Of a stretch of DNA of 64,000 bases, positions 11,416 through 19,983 are shown piece after piece. The notes below the pieces were generated by a model. That model was not told the DNA's origin. It was given only the letters and a program-made list of their open reading frames with translations, and ran no database searches. The DNA lies in contig JANQEY010000014.1 in assembly GCA_028278125.1 (NCBI GenBank), positions 8,114-72,113 on the forward strand, written 5' to 3'. Source of the stretch: a bacterium (lineage in GTDB: Bacteria > Electryoneota > Electryoneia > Electryoneales > Electryoneaceae). The translations under genes were made by a program, and so were the position numbers. Every line of letters starts with the position of its first letter. Within the stretch, counting starts at the first letter, position 1.

Positions 11416-12458
11416 GTCGCGCAGTTACAGTACTGCTTACCCCGGGCGGTGGGCCAGGCATTCTAGCACAGATTGCCTCCCTTACAGGGTCAAGAAAGTA
11501 CCAAGCACGTATTGTGCTTGCTGATAGTAATCCAGCGTCAGGTAACCTGTTTCTGGATGAAGTGGACGCACGTTACTTGCTCCCTCCATGCAATAGCGAA
11601 TCCTATATTCCTGCATTGTTACGTCTGATAAAGAAAGAAGACATAGACATACATTATTCCGGTTTGGATGAAGAGATGCCTATTTTGGCGCAACATATGG
11701 ATGAACTGCGCTCGGCAGGATGCCATTATCTGCTGCCAAGTAAAGAGTCATTAAATGCCGCATTGGATAAACAACGAGCTCACTCATTGCTTTCAGAGCG
11801 CATTAGGATGCCACGCACTTTTGTTCTTGATGAGGATTTTGACGCCGTCTCTATATACGATGAGTTATATGGCAAAGTAATAATAAAGGCTACGAAGTCC
11901 AGAGGTGGACGGTATATCTATATTCCGGAGGATCTGGATGAATATCACTTCTATATCAACAGGGCAAAAAGATTGATACAAGATGGTGGTCATGTATTCG
12001 TTGTCCAGGAGTTGATTGAGGGGGATGAGTATAATGTTAGTACGTTGCATGATTTGTCTTCACAGTTGATATATGCCGTCAGTAGAAAGAAGTTCGAGAA
12101 ACGGAACATTAAGAGTACTACTATTGCGGCAGTTATTGAGAAACGTGAAGATGTTATTGAAATGACAACCTCTTCATTGGAGATACTTGGTTTAACAGTG
12201 GGATTTAATAATGTTGAAATTATTGTATCTGATGTTAATAACAAGCCTTACTTTATCGAAGTAAATGGTGGTCGGACTGCAGCCCAGGATATGAATCTGG
12301 TGGCATCCGGCATAAATGTAACAGATCATATGATAGATATAATAAGTGGGGAACATCTTGAACCTATCTCGCATCCAGAGGATGGGATTGCAATTCTGAA
12401 AATTAGAAAAGATGTTGTAGTCAACTATTCGGATATTTTATCTGTATCCACAGCCTAG
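11412..12458 (+). CDS. ATP-grasp ligase (CarB/PylC-like)
   Basis: 348-residue ATP-grasp protein. Seen: N-terminal LLTPGGGPGILAQI (pre-ATP-grasp Rossmann-like half), LDKQRAHSLLSERIRMPRT, GKVIIKATKSRGGRYIY (nucleotide-binding lysine and glycine loop), VVQELIEGDEYNVS and NKPYFIEVNGGRTAAQD, where Glu and Asn of EVNGG bind Mg. These enzymes activate a carboxylate as acyl phosphate and join it to an amine or thiol. It overlaps the carbamoyltransferase by 4 bp and lies 14 bp before comB. A carboxylate-amine ligase next to a predicted sulfolactate-forming phosphatase makes coupling of that acid to an amino sugar an attractive but unproven idea. The substrates cannot be read from the sequence. Confidence 0.85.
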   Translation: MSRAVTVLLTPGGGPGILAQIASLTGSRKYQARIVLADSNPASGNLFLDEVDARYLLPPCNSESYIPALLRLIKKEDIDIHYSGLDEEMPILAQHMDELRSAGCHYLLPSKESLNAALDKQRAHSLLSERIRMPRTFVLDEDFDAVSIYDELYGKVIIKATKSRGGRYIYIPEDLDEYHFYINRAKRLIQDGGHVFVVQELIEGDEYNVSTLHDLSSQLIYAVSRKKFEKRNIKSTTIAAVIEKREDVIEMTTSSLEILGLTVGFNNVEIIVSDVNNKPYFIEVNGGRTAAQDMNLVASGINVTDHMIDIISGEHLEPISHPEDGIAILKIRKDVVVNYSDILSVSTA

Positions 12459-12472
12459 TGTTTATATAAATT

Positions 12473-13135
12473 ATGTCAGTCTGTAATACACTTAAAGAGA
12501 AGGCGAATCTAGGCCAGTGCGTTGTTGTTATTGACGTATTTAGATCCAGTAATACAATTATTGAGTTATTATGCAATGGCGCTAGTCGAGTTGTACCTGT
12601 TGAAGATATACAAGTAGCGGAAGAACTGAAAGAGTCAAATCCAAGTTGGCTGTTTTTTGGAGAACGTAGAGGTATACGTCTTCCAGGATGTGATGGTGAT
12701 AATTCTCCTGTGCAAAACGACATTGATGTTGATGGTAAAATAGTCATTCTAACAACATCTGGCGGCACGCGTTGCATCTCGGCCTGTACAGACGAACAGG
12801 ATGTATTTATTGGGAGTTTTTCCAATGCTACAGCTCTGACCGAAGCCCTTCATACATATGATCGTAGCCAGGTCAGTTTCTGGGCAGTAGGTGTTAATGG
12901 AGAGGTTAGTGCAGAGGAAGATGTCTTATGCGCGCAATTTCTTGACAACTATCTACATGGACATAGTCTGGATTTTCCCGAGACGCGCAGGAAATTGTTG
13001 GAAGTTGAAGGCGCTGCACGCTTACGGCAATTAGGGCAGCTTAAAGACCTCGATTATTGCACTACGTTAGATATCAGAAAATCAGTGCCTAGGCGCAAAT
13101 GTTTAAATAAACATCTATGGTGCTTTGAGCTATGA
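12473..13135 (+). CDS. comB: ComB-family 2-phosphosulfolactate phosphatase
   Basis: 220-residue protein with the ordered motifs of the ComB family, which removes phosphate from (2R)-2-phospho-3-sulfolactate to give 3-sulfolactate: CVVVIDVFRSSNTIIELLCN near the N-terminus, FFGERRGIRLPGCDGDNSP, VILTTSGGTRCISA, VFIGSFSNATAL and GVNGEVSAEEDVLCAQFL. It is the partner step to the ComA homologue at 6482. The stop overlaps the start of the next gene, a NeuB-family synthase, as ATGA, so the two are probably translationally coupled. The N-terminal arm before VVVIDV is slightly short. Mg-dependence is known for the family; the substrate here is inferred from the pairing. Confidence 0.87.
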   Translation: MSVCNTLKEKANLGQCVVVIDVFRSSNTIIELLCNGASRVVPVEDIQVAEELKESNPSWLFFGERRGIRLPGCDGDNSPVQNDIDVDGKIVILTTSGGTRCISACTDEQDVFIGSFSNATALTEALHTYDRSQVSFWAVGVNGEVSAEEDVLCAQFLDNYLHGHSLDFPETRRKLLEVEGAARLRQLGQLKDLDYCTTLDIRKSVPRRKCLNKHLWCFEL

Positions 13136-14100
13136 GGGTCATGTCTGAGAAAGTAATTATTATCGCCGAAGTTGGAACAAATCATGATGGTGAAATCGAA
13201 AGGGCATTTGCGCATATAGATTCTGCCGCAGAATCTGGTGCTGATGTAGTTAAGTTCCAGAGTTTTCTAGCTGATGAGATGGTGGCAATAGATGATGATA
13301 ATTATGAATTACTAAAGAAGCTTGAAATGCCAAAGGAGTGGTATCCAGAGCTCATGACAAGATGCCATGAGAGGGGAGTGCGGTTCCTGTCAACTGCCAC
13401 TAATTTTACATCACTTGAATGGATGGAGGAGTATGGGGCTTGGGGGTACAAAGTTGCTTCTTGTAATATCACGCATAAGCCGTTGATAGATAAACTTATT
13501 GAGATCAGGAAGCCAGTTTTTATCTCCACTGGACTAGCTAGTTTGGATGAGATCAAAGAGTTGCAATCGTATTGTAGGACGAATGGATTAAGAGACTATA
13601 CTTTTCTACACTGTGTAAGCAAGTATCCAACACCTTATAGTTCAATGAGACTGAAAAATATTTCAGCGCTTAAAGACATGCTAGATTGTGATATTGGCTT
13701 TTCTGATCATTCTCCCGGTATAAATATGCCAGTTGCCGCAGTAGCCCTTGGTGCAAGAGTGATTGAGAAGCATTTTTCCCTTGATGGAAATGGGGTAAGT
13801 CCGGATCATGCTGTTTCGCTTTTACCTACCATGTTTAGTTCCATGTGCAAAGCTATCAGGGAAACAGAGGACGCGTTAGTTGTAGATTTCAGTCCAGATA
13901 ACGATGCAATATTCAAAAACAGACGATCATTGCACTTTGTCAACAAAAAAAATAAGGGTGATGTGATATCTGATGATGATGTAAAAATCATTAGACCCGA
14001 GGATGGAATGCTTCCAGATCAGCTTAATTCGGTTATAGGTAAAATAGTCCTTGAAGATGTTGAAGCAGACCAACCGATAACATTAAACCTTTTGAAGTAG
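13132..14100 (+). CDS. NeuB-family nonulosonic acid synthase (first copy)
   Basis: 322-residue synthase that condenses PEP with a six-carbon amino sugar to a nine-carbon 2-keto acid (sialic, legionaminic or pseudaminic acid type). Seen: IIAEVGTNHDGE, VVKFQSF, LSTATNFTSLEWM, CVSKYPTPY, GFSDHSPG and RVIEKHFSLDG (metal- and substrate-binding His residues of the barrel), then a C-terminal SAF/antifreeze-like domain with RPEDGMLPDQLNSVIGK. The start at 13132 gives an ATGA overlap with comB; ATG 13141 is an alternative. Which acid it makes is not clear, as it is not an obvious PseI and differs from the second copy at 27556. A PIG-L deacetylase follows. Confidence 0.88.
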   Translation: MRVMSEKVIIIAEVGTNHDGEIERAFAHIDSAAESGADVVKFQSFLADEMVAIDDDNYELLKKLEMPKEWYPELMTRCHERGVRFLSTATNFTSLEWMEEYGAWGYKVASCNITHKPLIDKLIEIRKPVFISTGLASLDEIKELQSYCRTNGLRDYTFLHCVSKYPTPYSSMRLKNISALKDMLDCDIGFSDHSPGINMPVAAVALGARVIEKHFSLDGNGVSPDHAVSLLPTMFSSMCKAIRETEDALVVDFSPDNDAIFKNRRSLHFVNKKNKGDVISDDDVKIIRPEDGMLPDQLNSVIGKIVLEDVEADQPITLNLLK

Positions 14101-14115
14101 AGGTATATTGTTCTA

Positions 14116-14808
14116 GTGACAGATAAGCGCATATTAGTTGTGGCGGCGCATCCTGATGATGAAGTACTTGGATGTGGAGGTACTATTGCTCGACACGTTG
14201 TAGAGGGAGATCAAGTCGCAGTAGTTATTATGGGAGAGGGTATAACCAGTCGCGATAGGCACAGAAGTGTTGATATGCGAAAGGATGAGATGAGCATGTT
14301 GAGAGAGAAGGCAAAACAGGCTCACGCTACCTTAGGAGTTCATTCATCTCATTTCTTTAGTTTTCCTGATAACAGAATGGACTCTGTTGAAAGGCTTGAG
14401 ATGATTAAAGTAATTGAAGATGTGGTAAGGGAATATCGGCCTGATACTGTATACACTCATTTTTCAGGTGACCTGAATATCGATCATAGATGTGTTCATG
14501 ATGCAGTAGTTACAGCCTGTCGTCCCTTGCCAGGACATTCTGTTAATTCACTGATTTTCTTCGAGGTGCTGTCTAGTACAGAATTCAGGCCATCATCTCC
14601 TTGCACAGGATTTGCGCCAAATGTGTATATTGATATTGAAGAGACTTTAGGTATCAAGATCGAGGCAATGAGAGCGTATGAGTCAGAATTATGTGATTTC
14701 CCCCATCCAAGATCATTAGCTGCAATAGAGCATTTGGCTAAGTGGCGTGGTGCCAGTGTAGGTAAGAAGTCTGCAGAGGCATTTATGCTTGGCAGGTCAG
14801 TTCTCTAA
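14116..14808 (+). CDS. PIG-L/LmbE-family deacetylase
   Basis: 230-residue zinc-dependent N-deacetylase family protein. Seen: VVAAHPDDEVLGCGGT with His12, Asp14 and Asp15 as the zinc/catalytic AHPDDE motif, IMGEGITSRDR, FFSFPDNRMDSV and HFSGDLNIDHRCVHDAV supplying the second His. The start is GTG at 14116 with AGAGG about 12 bases upstream. The family removes N-acyl groups from amino sugars (GlcNAc-PI, mycothiol and bacillithiol precursors). Placed right after the NeuB gene, it could free an amine on a nonulosonic acid or its precursor for acylation or amidination. The substrate is unknown. Confidence 0.87.
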   Translation: MTDKRILVVAAHPDDEVLGCGGTIARHVVEGDQVAVVIMGEGITSRDRHRSVDMRKDEMSMLREKAKQAHATLGVHSSHFFSFPDNRMDSVERLEMIKVIEDVVREYRPDTVYTHFSGDLNIDHRCVHDAVVTACRPLPGHSVNSLIFFEVLSSTEFRPSSPCTGFAPNVYIDIEETLGIKIEAMRAYESELCDFPHPRSLAAIEHLAKWRGASVGKKSAEAFMLGRSVL

Positions 14809-14845
14809 AGTTAAAAGTTTCCTTTGTTATTAGATTATGGATATC

Positions 14846-14873
14846 CAGCAGTGCGCTATTACCGCTGTGTTTT
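14846..14873 (+). terminator. Weak candidate hairpin after the PIG-L gene
   Basis: CAGCAGT at 14846-14852 pairs with ACCGCTG at 14861-14867 with one A-C mismatch and an 8-base loop, followed by TGTTTT. It lies in the 122-bp gap before the LIC12162-type gene. Stability is marginal. Confidence 0.22.
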
Positions 14874-14930
14874 ATAATTCCATAGTTTTATACGTATTTA
14901 TATTTCAAGCTAAGTGATTTTGAAAGGCCG

Positions 14931-16730
14931 ATGTTTCTAATAACCACCGGGAATACTGAATTCTGGGGTAAGGATGATAAATATTTGCTCCTTGGTGGGT
15001 GGTGTTTTGACTACGCCAATAAAAAAGCATTGCAGGATATGAACTGTCAGGTGATGGAATATCCATGGGATGACGCAGTTCTGGCAGATGCTGCTGCCAA
15101 ATTTTGTGACGATTTTTATGAAGCTGCAATTGTGGAATTGGCAGGTATACTTAACGCGATACATGAGGAGAAGCATGATGTAAGGTACTGGCGGATAATT
15201 GTCGGGCCGTGGCTGCTTCGATTTGTGCATGTTGTATATGATAGGTATTTTTGTCTAAAAACTGCGTTTGATGATTATCCAGATCTTGAAACCATAGGTC
15301 TTAACTCAAATGCATATCGAACCATGTATGATTGGTATGATTTTGCGAATGCAATAGAGTCTGATTTATATAACCTCCAACTTTATACTCGTATTCTGGA
15401 ATGGATGGGTAGTGACGTAGTAAAAAAAAATCCACGATCCACCTCAAATAATGAAGTTGCATGTTCGCCAGTTAGATATCGCCTAATACGCACAATCAGG
15501 CATCTGGCAAAAAGAATCCATGATGGGTTTGATAATGTTCTGGGTAATACAAAACTTATCCGAATTAGTGGGTTGTTTAATAATAAAATCAATGAACTTA
15601 AACTTTGCGCTTCTACAGGATTTACAGTTTGGCCAATGCCACGTGAGATTCGCAATAAGAGATTTATCGAATCAATTCGAAAACGTAATTCAGTCAGGAG
15701 TAAGTTAAGGAATTTTTCTGTTTCATCTGGTAGTGAGGCATTTGCAAATCTATTTAGTAGTATTTTGCCGGATGAAATACCACTCTGCTATCTTGAAGGT
15801 TATACGGATATGTTGGAGGAAGCGAAAAGGAATAAACCGCAGAATATTAGAGTATTGGCTTCCGTATATGGCTGGAAGAGCGATGAAATGTTTAAGTTTA
15901 CAGCTGCTAACGCTATGGAAAGTGGGTGTAGATTGATAGGATCACAACATGGTGGTGCTGTTAGTGGTATTGCTGTACAAACACCTATGGAAAAGCATAT
16001 TGTCAGTGTCGTAGATGAATTTTGCACATTTGGGCAATGGGCAGAGAAAGCAGATATCTATCCAAATGCAGTGTCATGCCCAAGCCCAGATATGCAGAAG
16101 TTATTAGATATAGAAACCTCAGGATATAAACAGAGTCGCCAGGTACTCTATGTAGGTACGACTGTCCCACGTTTTTTTATTCACTTTAAGCACGGACCAC
16201 TGAGTAGTCAATACTTAGAATATCAGGATTGGCAGTCAAGGTTTATTCGATCATTATCAGATGATATCAGAGTGGAAATGTTACTCAGACTAACTGATAC
16301 TGATTGGAATAGTAGGGAAGTTCTGTCTGAACATTTCCGTGATTTGCAATTTGATGACTTCTCCACTCCCTTTATAAAGCAAGTATTACAAAGTCGTGTT
16401 GTCGTAGTTGATAATCTGAATACTACATTTACGGAAGCTCTGCTGCTAAACAGGCCGACACTCATTTTTTTGAATCCCGCATATTACAGAATTCATAAAG
16501 AAGCGGATAGATATTTAGATAAGCTAATGGATGCCGGAATTCTATTCTATGATCCTCAAGACGCGGCCGTGAAACTAATTGATATTTTTAAGGACCCTGA
16601 AGCATGGTGGAACGAGACAGCTGTGCAAAATTCCAGGATAGGTTTTTTGCAACACTATATCTTACGTAAGGAATCGTGGTTGTCAGCATGGAAAAAAGTA
16701 CTTGATACTAACCTGTCTGCACCAAAATGA
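14931..16730 (+). CDS. LIC12162-family transferase (GT-B-like)
   Basis: 599-residue protein resembling the LIC12162 family of surface-carbohydrate transferases first named in Leptospira. Seen: an N-terminal FLITTGNTEFWGKDDKYLLL block, LGGWCFDYANKK, then HDVRYWRIIVGPWLLRFVHV, which is the family's signature; the C-terminal half has a GT-B look with RLIGSQHGGAVSG, VLYVGTTVPR, VVVDNLNTTFTEALLLNRPT and LIFLNPAYY. The AAAGG site sits 3-4 bases before the ATG. The role is presumably transfer of an unusual sugar, perhaps a nonulosonic acid, but no member's acceptor is known to me. No membrane segment or signal peptide is evident, so it is probably cytoplasmic or peripheral at the inner membrane. Confidence 0.78.
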   Translation: MFLITTGNTEFWGKDDKYLLLGGWCFDYANKKALQDMNCQVMEYPWDDAVLADAAAKFCDDFYEAAIVELAGILNAIHEEKHDVRYWRIIVGPWLLRFVHVVYDRYFCLKTAFDDYPDLETIGLNSNAYRTMYDWYDFANAIESDLYNLQLYTRILEWMGSDVVKKNPRSTSNNEVACSPVRYRLIRTIRHLAKRIHDGFDNVLGNTKLIRISGLFNNKINELKLCASTGFTVWPMPREIRNKRFIESIRKRNSVRSKLRNFSVSSGSEAFANLFSSILPDEIPLCYLEGYTDMLEEAKRNKPQNIRVLASVYGWKSDEMFKFTAANAMESGCRLIGSQHGGAVSGIAVQTPMEKHIVSVVDEFCTFGQWAEKADIYPNAVSCPSPDMQKLLDIETSGYKQSRQVLYVGTTVPRFFIHFKHGPLSSQYLEYQDWQSRFIRSLSDDIRVEMLLRLTDTDWNSREVLSEHFRDLQFDDFSTPFIKQVLQSRVVVVDNLNTTFTEALLLNRPTLIFLNPAYYRIHKEADRYLDKLMDAGILFYDPQDAAVKLIDIFKDPEAWWNETAVQNSRIGFLQHYILRKESWLSAWKKVLDTNLSAPK

Positions 16731-16763
16731 ATATCTTATATCTGAGCAAGGATAAATAGTGTT

Positions 16764-18701
16764 GTGCAGAATAGAAATGTATTTATAGAACGATACTCCA
16801 TGTGCCAGGCAGTAATACTATTGCCTTTGTTAAGGAGTGCGAAACGCATTGTTTTCCATAGAACGTCGAGTGATGAGGCTACTAGGAATAGCATATTTGC
16901 AAAACTGGTAGAGAATTTAATAGGTTGCGGAAACAGGCGTGAGGTTATCCAGCAGACGCCAATGGAGAAGATCCTCTCCCATGAGTGGCAGGCCAACAAA
17001 AAAGCCGCATTGCAGATTTCTGCTCAAAAAGAGATAGTTTATAGCTCATTTGCCTGCAAAGTTGCCTTAAATATTATTGATGATGAGCAAGTTGTTAAGT
17101 ACTTCCAGGGAGAGCTTACGAGGATTGTATCACGGCATCTGCAATATAAAGCTCAGTGTGAAGATTTGTGTAAAGAGGATGAACCTTGGTTGTTCATAGA
17201 AGAAGAAGCGGATGCTAGCAATGCTGTAGGCTTTTTTAGCAAGATTCGTATGGCGGTAATGAAGTTTTGCAGTTTAGTTGCTAGTTTGTTACGTATGCTT
17301 TGGGTGATAGGGGTAAGTTTGTTTGTCCCTGTTGGGTATGTAGTGTTGAGAGTCCCTAGAGGCTTTTTACGAAAGAAAAAATTGCAACATTATGATGTCG
17401 CTATGCCTGTAATGTGGGGGTTTCATGATGAAGGTGGGAGTGTGCATGGTGGTGTACGTAAAAGGCAAGATGATACCTATCTGTATGGGGATAGAATAAA
17501 GCCAGGTAGGGTTGTACACATCTTTGGTAAGTGGTCGTTCACTCCTGAAAAGAAGCAGTCGTATAAAGAATATATGGATAGGCACGGTTTGGCATATGCA
17601 GATAATAAACAGTTCCGTCTTACTGGTAGTTTTATACAGTTAGCATGGCGTACCGAATGGAATTTGATCAAAGCTGTGCTTTCTAATTTGCTGCGGATTA
17701 AGATCGATAGAATGCAACTTGTGTTGGTTCAGATGTTGCCAAAATTACTTTATTATTATCTTGAAAAGCATCTGGAGATTGAGAATGTACGCTACAGTGT
17801 TGAGCTGGTCAGGGATGATTACAATGCTGGTCATGTGATAAATACATTGTTATGCAGGAAGTACAAAAGGCAAACCATTGGCATACAGCATACAGCATCA
17901 CCATATGATGCCCCGCAACTGGCGTTTGTTGAATTCGATCGCTACTCATTATATGGCAATTTGTATGAAAAGTTGTTTTCTCCTTTTTGGAATGAACAAC
18001 AGGTAGTGCCAACAGGGAGGGAAGGTCTTGATTGGGTGATTGAGATCTATAAAGATCATTCCCATATCTCTGATTTAAAAGAGCGTATGAGAAAACTATA
18101 TCAGGAAAGGAAGTATACGGTTGTTATCTTGTTTCCTGGTGTTGCTGAGCGCTGCCTGGTAAATCGTTGGAAAGAGATGTACAGGGGGCTCGAGTTAGTG
18201 ATGAATACAGATGCCGATGTGAATGTTTTTCTGCGGTTTAGACAGTTGGCGCACCTGGAGTATGAGTATACACAATGCTTCAAAGAACTGGCTGAGAAAG
18301 ATGAGCGTTTTATACTGGATCACGATAATTTTCTAACCCAGGACCTGATGGCAATAAGTGATCTTATTATTACACCTAATGCATCGCTTGGGATTAATGA
18401 AGCATCTGCTGTTGATAAGAAGGTGCTTACTTTTGATTATACAAATACTGCTACATTGTATTTTGATGGATTTGGAGATGACTTTGTTATGACTACTGCT
18501 GAACAAGTTCAGAATGCATTCATTGGACTTGAAAATGATTTTAGTGGTTTTCATTGTGACTGGGATGGTATGAAAATGTCTCTGAATTATCACACTGATG
18601 GAAGAAACTGTGAACGTTTACATGATGCAGTCTATGAAATGATTGAGTGTGCGAACACGGATCTTTCTTTAGAAAAAGTGGCAAGTGAGAGGTGTGTATG
18701 A
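16764..18701 (+). CDS. Uncharacterised GT-B-like surface-glycan protein (645 aa)
   Basis: I do not recognise a named family. The start is probably GTG at 16764, with ATG 16800 as the alternative. A hydrophobic stretch around residues 160-200 (FCSLVASLLRMLWVIGVSLF onward) followed by a basic RGFLRKKK looks like a membrane anchor or hairpin. The later half contains RDDYNAGHVINTLL, TIGIQHTASPYDAPQLAFVE, VVILFPGVAERCL, NVFLRFRQLAHLEY and LIITPNASLGINEASAVDKK, the layout of the GT-B C-terminal donor lobe; IGIQH matches IGSQH in the preceding LIC12162-type protein. Its TGA overlaps the next gene's ATG. A membrane-associated glycosyltransferase is my best guess. Confidence 0.6.
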   Translation: MQNRNVFIERYSMCQAVILLPLLRSAKRIVFHRTSSDEATRNSIFAKLVENLIGCGNRREVIQQTPMEKILSHEWQANKKAALQISAQKEIVYSSFACKVALNIIDDEQVVKYFQGELTRIVSRHLQYKAQCEDLCKEDEPWLFIEEEADASNAVGFFSKIRMAVMKFCSLVASLLRMLWVIGVSLFVPVGYVVLRVPRGFLRKKKLQHYDVAMPVMWGFHDEGGSVHGGVRKRQDDTYLYGDRIKPGRVVHIFGKWSFTPEKKQSYKEYMDRHGLAYADNKQFRLTGSFIQLAWRTEWNLIKAVLSNLLRIKIDRMQLVLVQMLPKLLYYYLEKHLEIENVRYSVELVRDDYNAGHVINTLLCRKYKRQTIGIQHTASPYDAPQLAFVEFDRYSLYGNLYEKLFSPFWNEQQVVPTGREGLDWVIEIYKDHSHISDLKERMRKLYQERKYTVVILFPGVAERCLVNRWKEMYRGLELVMNTDADVNVFLRFRQLAHLEYEYTQCFKELAEKDERFILDHDNFLTQDLMAISDLIITPNASLGINEASAVDKKVLTFDYTNTATLYFDGFGDDFVMTTAEQVQNAFIGLENDFSGFHCDWDGMKMSLNYHTDGRNCERLHDAVYEMIECANTDLSLEKVASERCV

Positions 18702-19810
18702 AATGTAATGAGTCAACAAAGCCGTTATATGAGGATATAAAGTATTGTGTGCGGTGCTGCATCCCTGAGACATCAGAAGGGACCGTTTTTGATGAAATGG
18801 GAATTTGCCGCGCATGTAGAAGCTCAGAGCATAAAATGCACATTAACTGGGTGGAACGAGAGAAACGGCTTCGTGAGATACTTGAGCACTATAAAAGCAT
18901 CAGTGGAGACAACTTTGATTGTATTGTTCCCATCAGTGGCGGGAAGGATAGTGTATTTCAACTGCATGTGCTGACCAAGGTATATAAGATGAATCCCCTG
19001 GCAGTCACATTCAGTCATAATTGGTTTTCAGAGACCGGCTGGGCAAACCTGTGGAATATGATTGAGAAAATGGATGTGGCTCACATGATGTTTACTCCGA
19101 GTAGATCGGTTGTTAATAAGCTGGCAAAAAAATCGTTATATACCATTGGTGATGCATGCTGGCACTGCCATGCTGGGGTTGGTGCGTGGCCATTAAAAGC
19201 TGCCATTATGATGAAGATACCGCTGATGGTTTGGGGTGAGTCGATTTGTGAAGCTGGGAATAAGGCGTCTTATGCCGATAATGATTGGCAGCCAGTCAAG
19301 TTTGATGAGGAGTATTATCTGAAGGTGTCTTCTAAGGTAAGGCCAGAGAAGATGGTAGATGAGAATATATCAATGAAGGACCTTTATCCATTTAAGTTGC
19401 CTGATAAAGATGAAGTGACCGAGGCAAAAATTGAAGGCATACATTTGGGTGACTACATGTTTTGGGATGGTGAAAGACAGGTCGAATTCATAAAGAAAGA
19501 GTATGGTTGGCAAGAGGATGATGTAGATGGTACTTACAAAAGATATAAGAGTGTCGAGTGCCGTATGCCTGGGGTGCATGATTATGCCAAATTTGTAAAG
19601 AGAGGTTTTGGCCGCACGACTGACCATGTTTGCCAGGATATTCGAGCTGGGTTGCTCACTCGGGAGGAAGGATTCCAGCTGATACGCGAGATAGAACCCA
19701 AACGTCCGGAAGCACTTGATTTCTACCTTGAGATTACCGGCCTTAGCGAGGAAGAGTTTTATCGGGTATTGAAGGAGCAGCGCACTGGCGCAGCTAAAAA
19801 TATCGAGTAG
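18698..19810 (+). CDS. pseA: PseA/WbpG-type N-acetyl sugar amidotransferase
   Basis: 370-residue PP-loop ATP-pyrophosphatase of the N-acetyl sugar amidotransferase family. PseA converts a 5-acetamido group of pseudaminic acid to acetamidino; WbpG does the analogous reaction on a UDP-sugar. Seen: zinc-type pairs CVRCC and CRAC in the N-terminal 45 residues, PISGGKDSVFQLH as the PP-loop, DACWHCHAGVGAWPL, and the C-terminal GFGRTTDHVCQDIRAG. ATG 18698 with GAGAGG at 18687-18692 is preferred over GTG 18692, and overlaps the upstream stop by 4 bp. No HisH- or HisF-like ammonia partner is in the window, as in PseA systems that act without an adjacent glutaminase gene. Confidence 0.88.
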   Translation: MKCNESTKPLYEDIKYCVRCCIPETSEGTVFDEMGICRACRSSEHKMHINWVEREKRLREILEHYKSISGDNFDCIVPISGGKDSVFQLHVLTKVYKMNPLAVTFSHNWFSETGWANLWNMIEKMDVAHMMFTPSRSVVNKLAKKSLYTIGDACWHCHAGVGAWPLKAAIMMKIPLMVWGESICEAGNKASYADNDWQPVKFDEEYYLKVSSKVRPEKMVDENISMKDLYPFKLPDKDEVTEAKIEGIHLGDYMFWDGERQVEFIKKEYGWQEDDVDGTYKRYKSVECRMPGVHDYAKFVKRGFGRTTDHVCQDIRAGLLTREEGFQLIREIEPKRPEALDFYLEITGLSEEEFYRVLKEQRTGAAKNIE

Positions 19811-19909
19811 TAAATAACCGTTATGATGCGGGTTTTCTAGTATCTAACTACCTTAATAAATACTATTTCAGACCTAGTGATCAGTTTACGCTGTAATATG
19901 CATGTATTA

Positions 19910-19930
19910 CTCGGGAAGTGTTCGAGTTTT
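19910..19930 (+). terminator. Candidate weak terminator after pseA-like gene
   Basis: CTCGGG at 19910-19915 pairs with TTCGAG at 19921-19926 (four Watson-Crick and two G-U pairs, loop AAGTG), followed by TTTT. It lies in the 173-bp gap before the amidase gene, one of the larger gaps in this half of the window. Confidence 0.28.
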
Positions 19931-19983
19931 AGCTTAGGCGTAACTCACTTGTAACACCAAGTCATAGATTGGAAACAGAAAAG

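Noticed and set aside
6482..13135. Coenzyme M biosynthesis or a methanogen origin from comA and comB
   Set aside because: No comC, comD or comE homologue or other archaeal gene is present; the surroundings are bacterial LPS and nonulosonate genes including hldE and WaaP.
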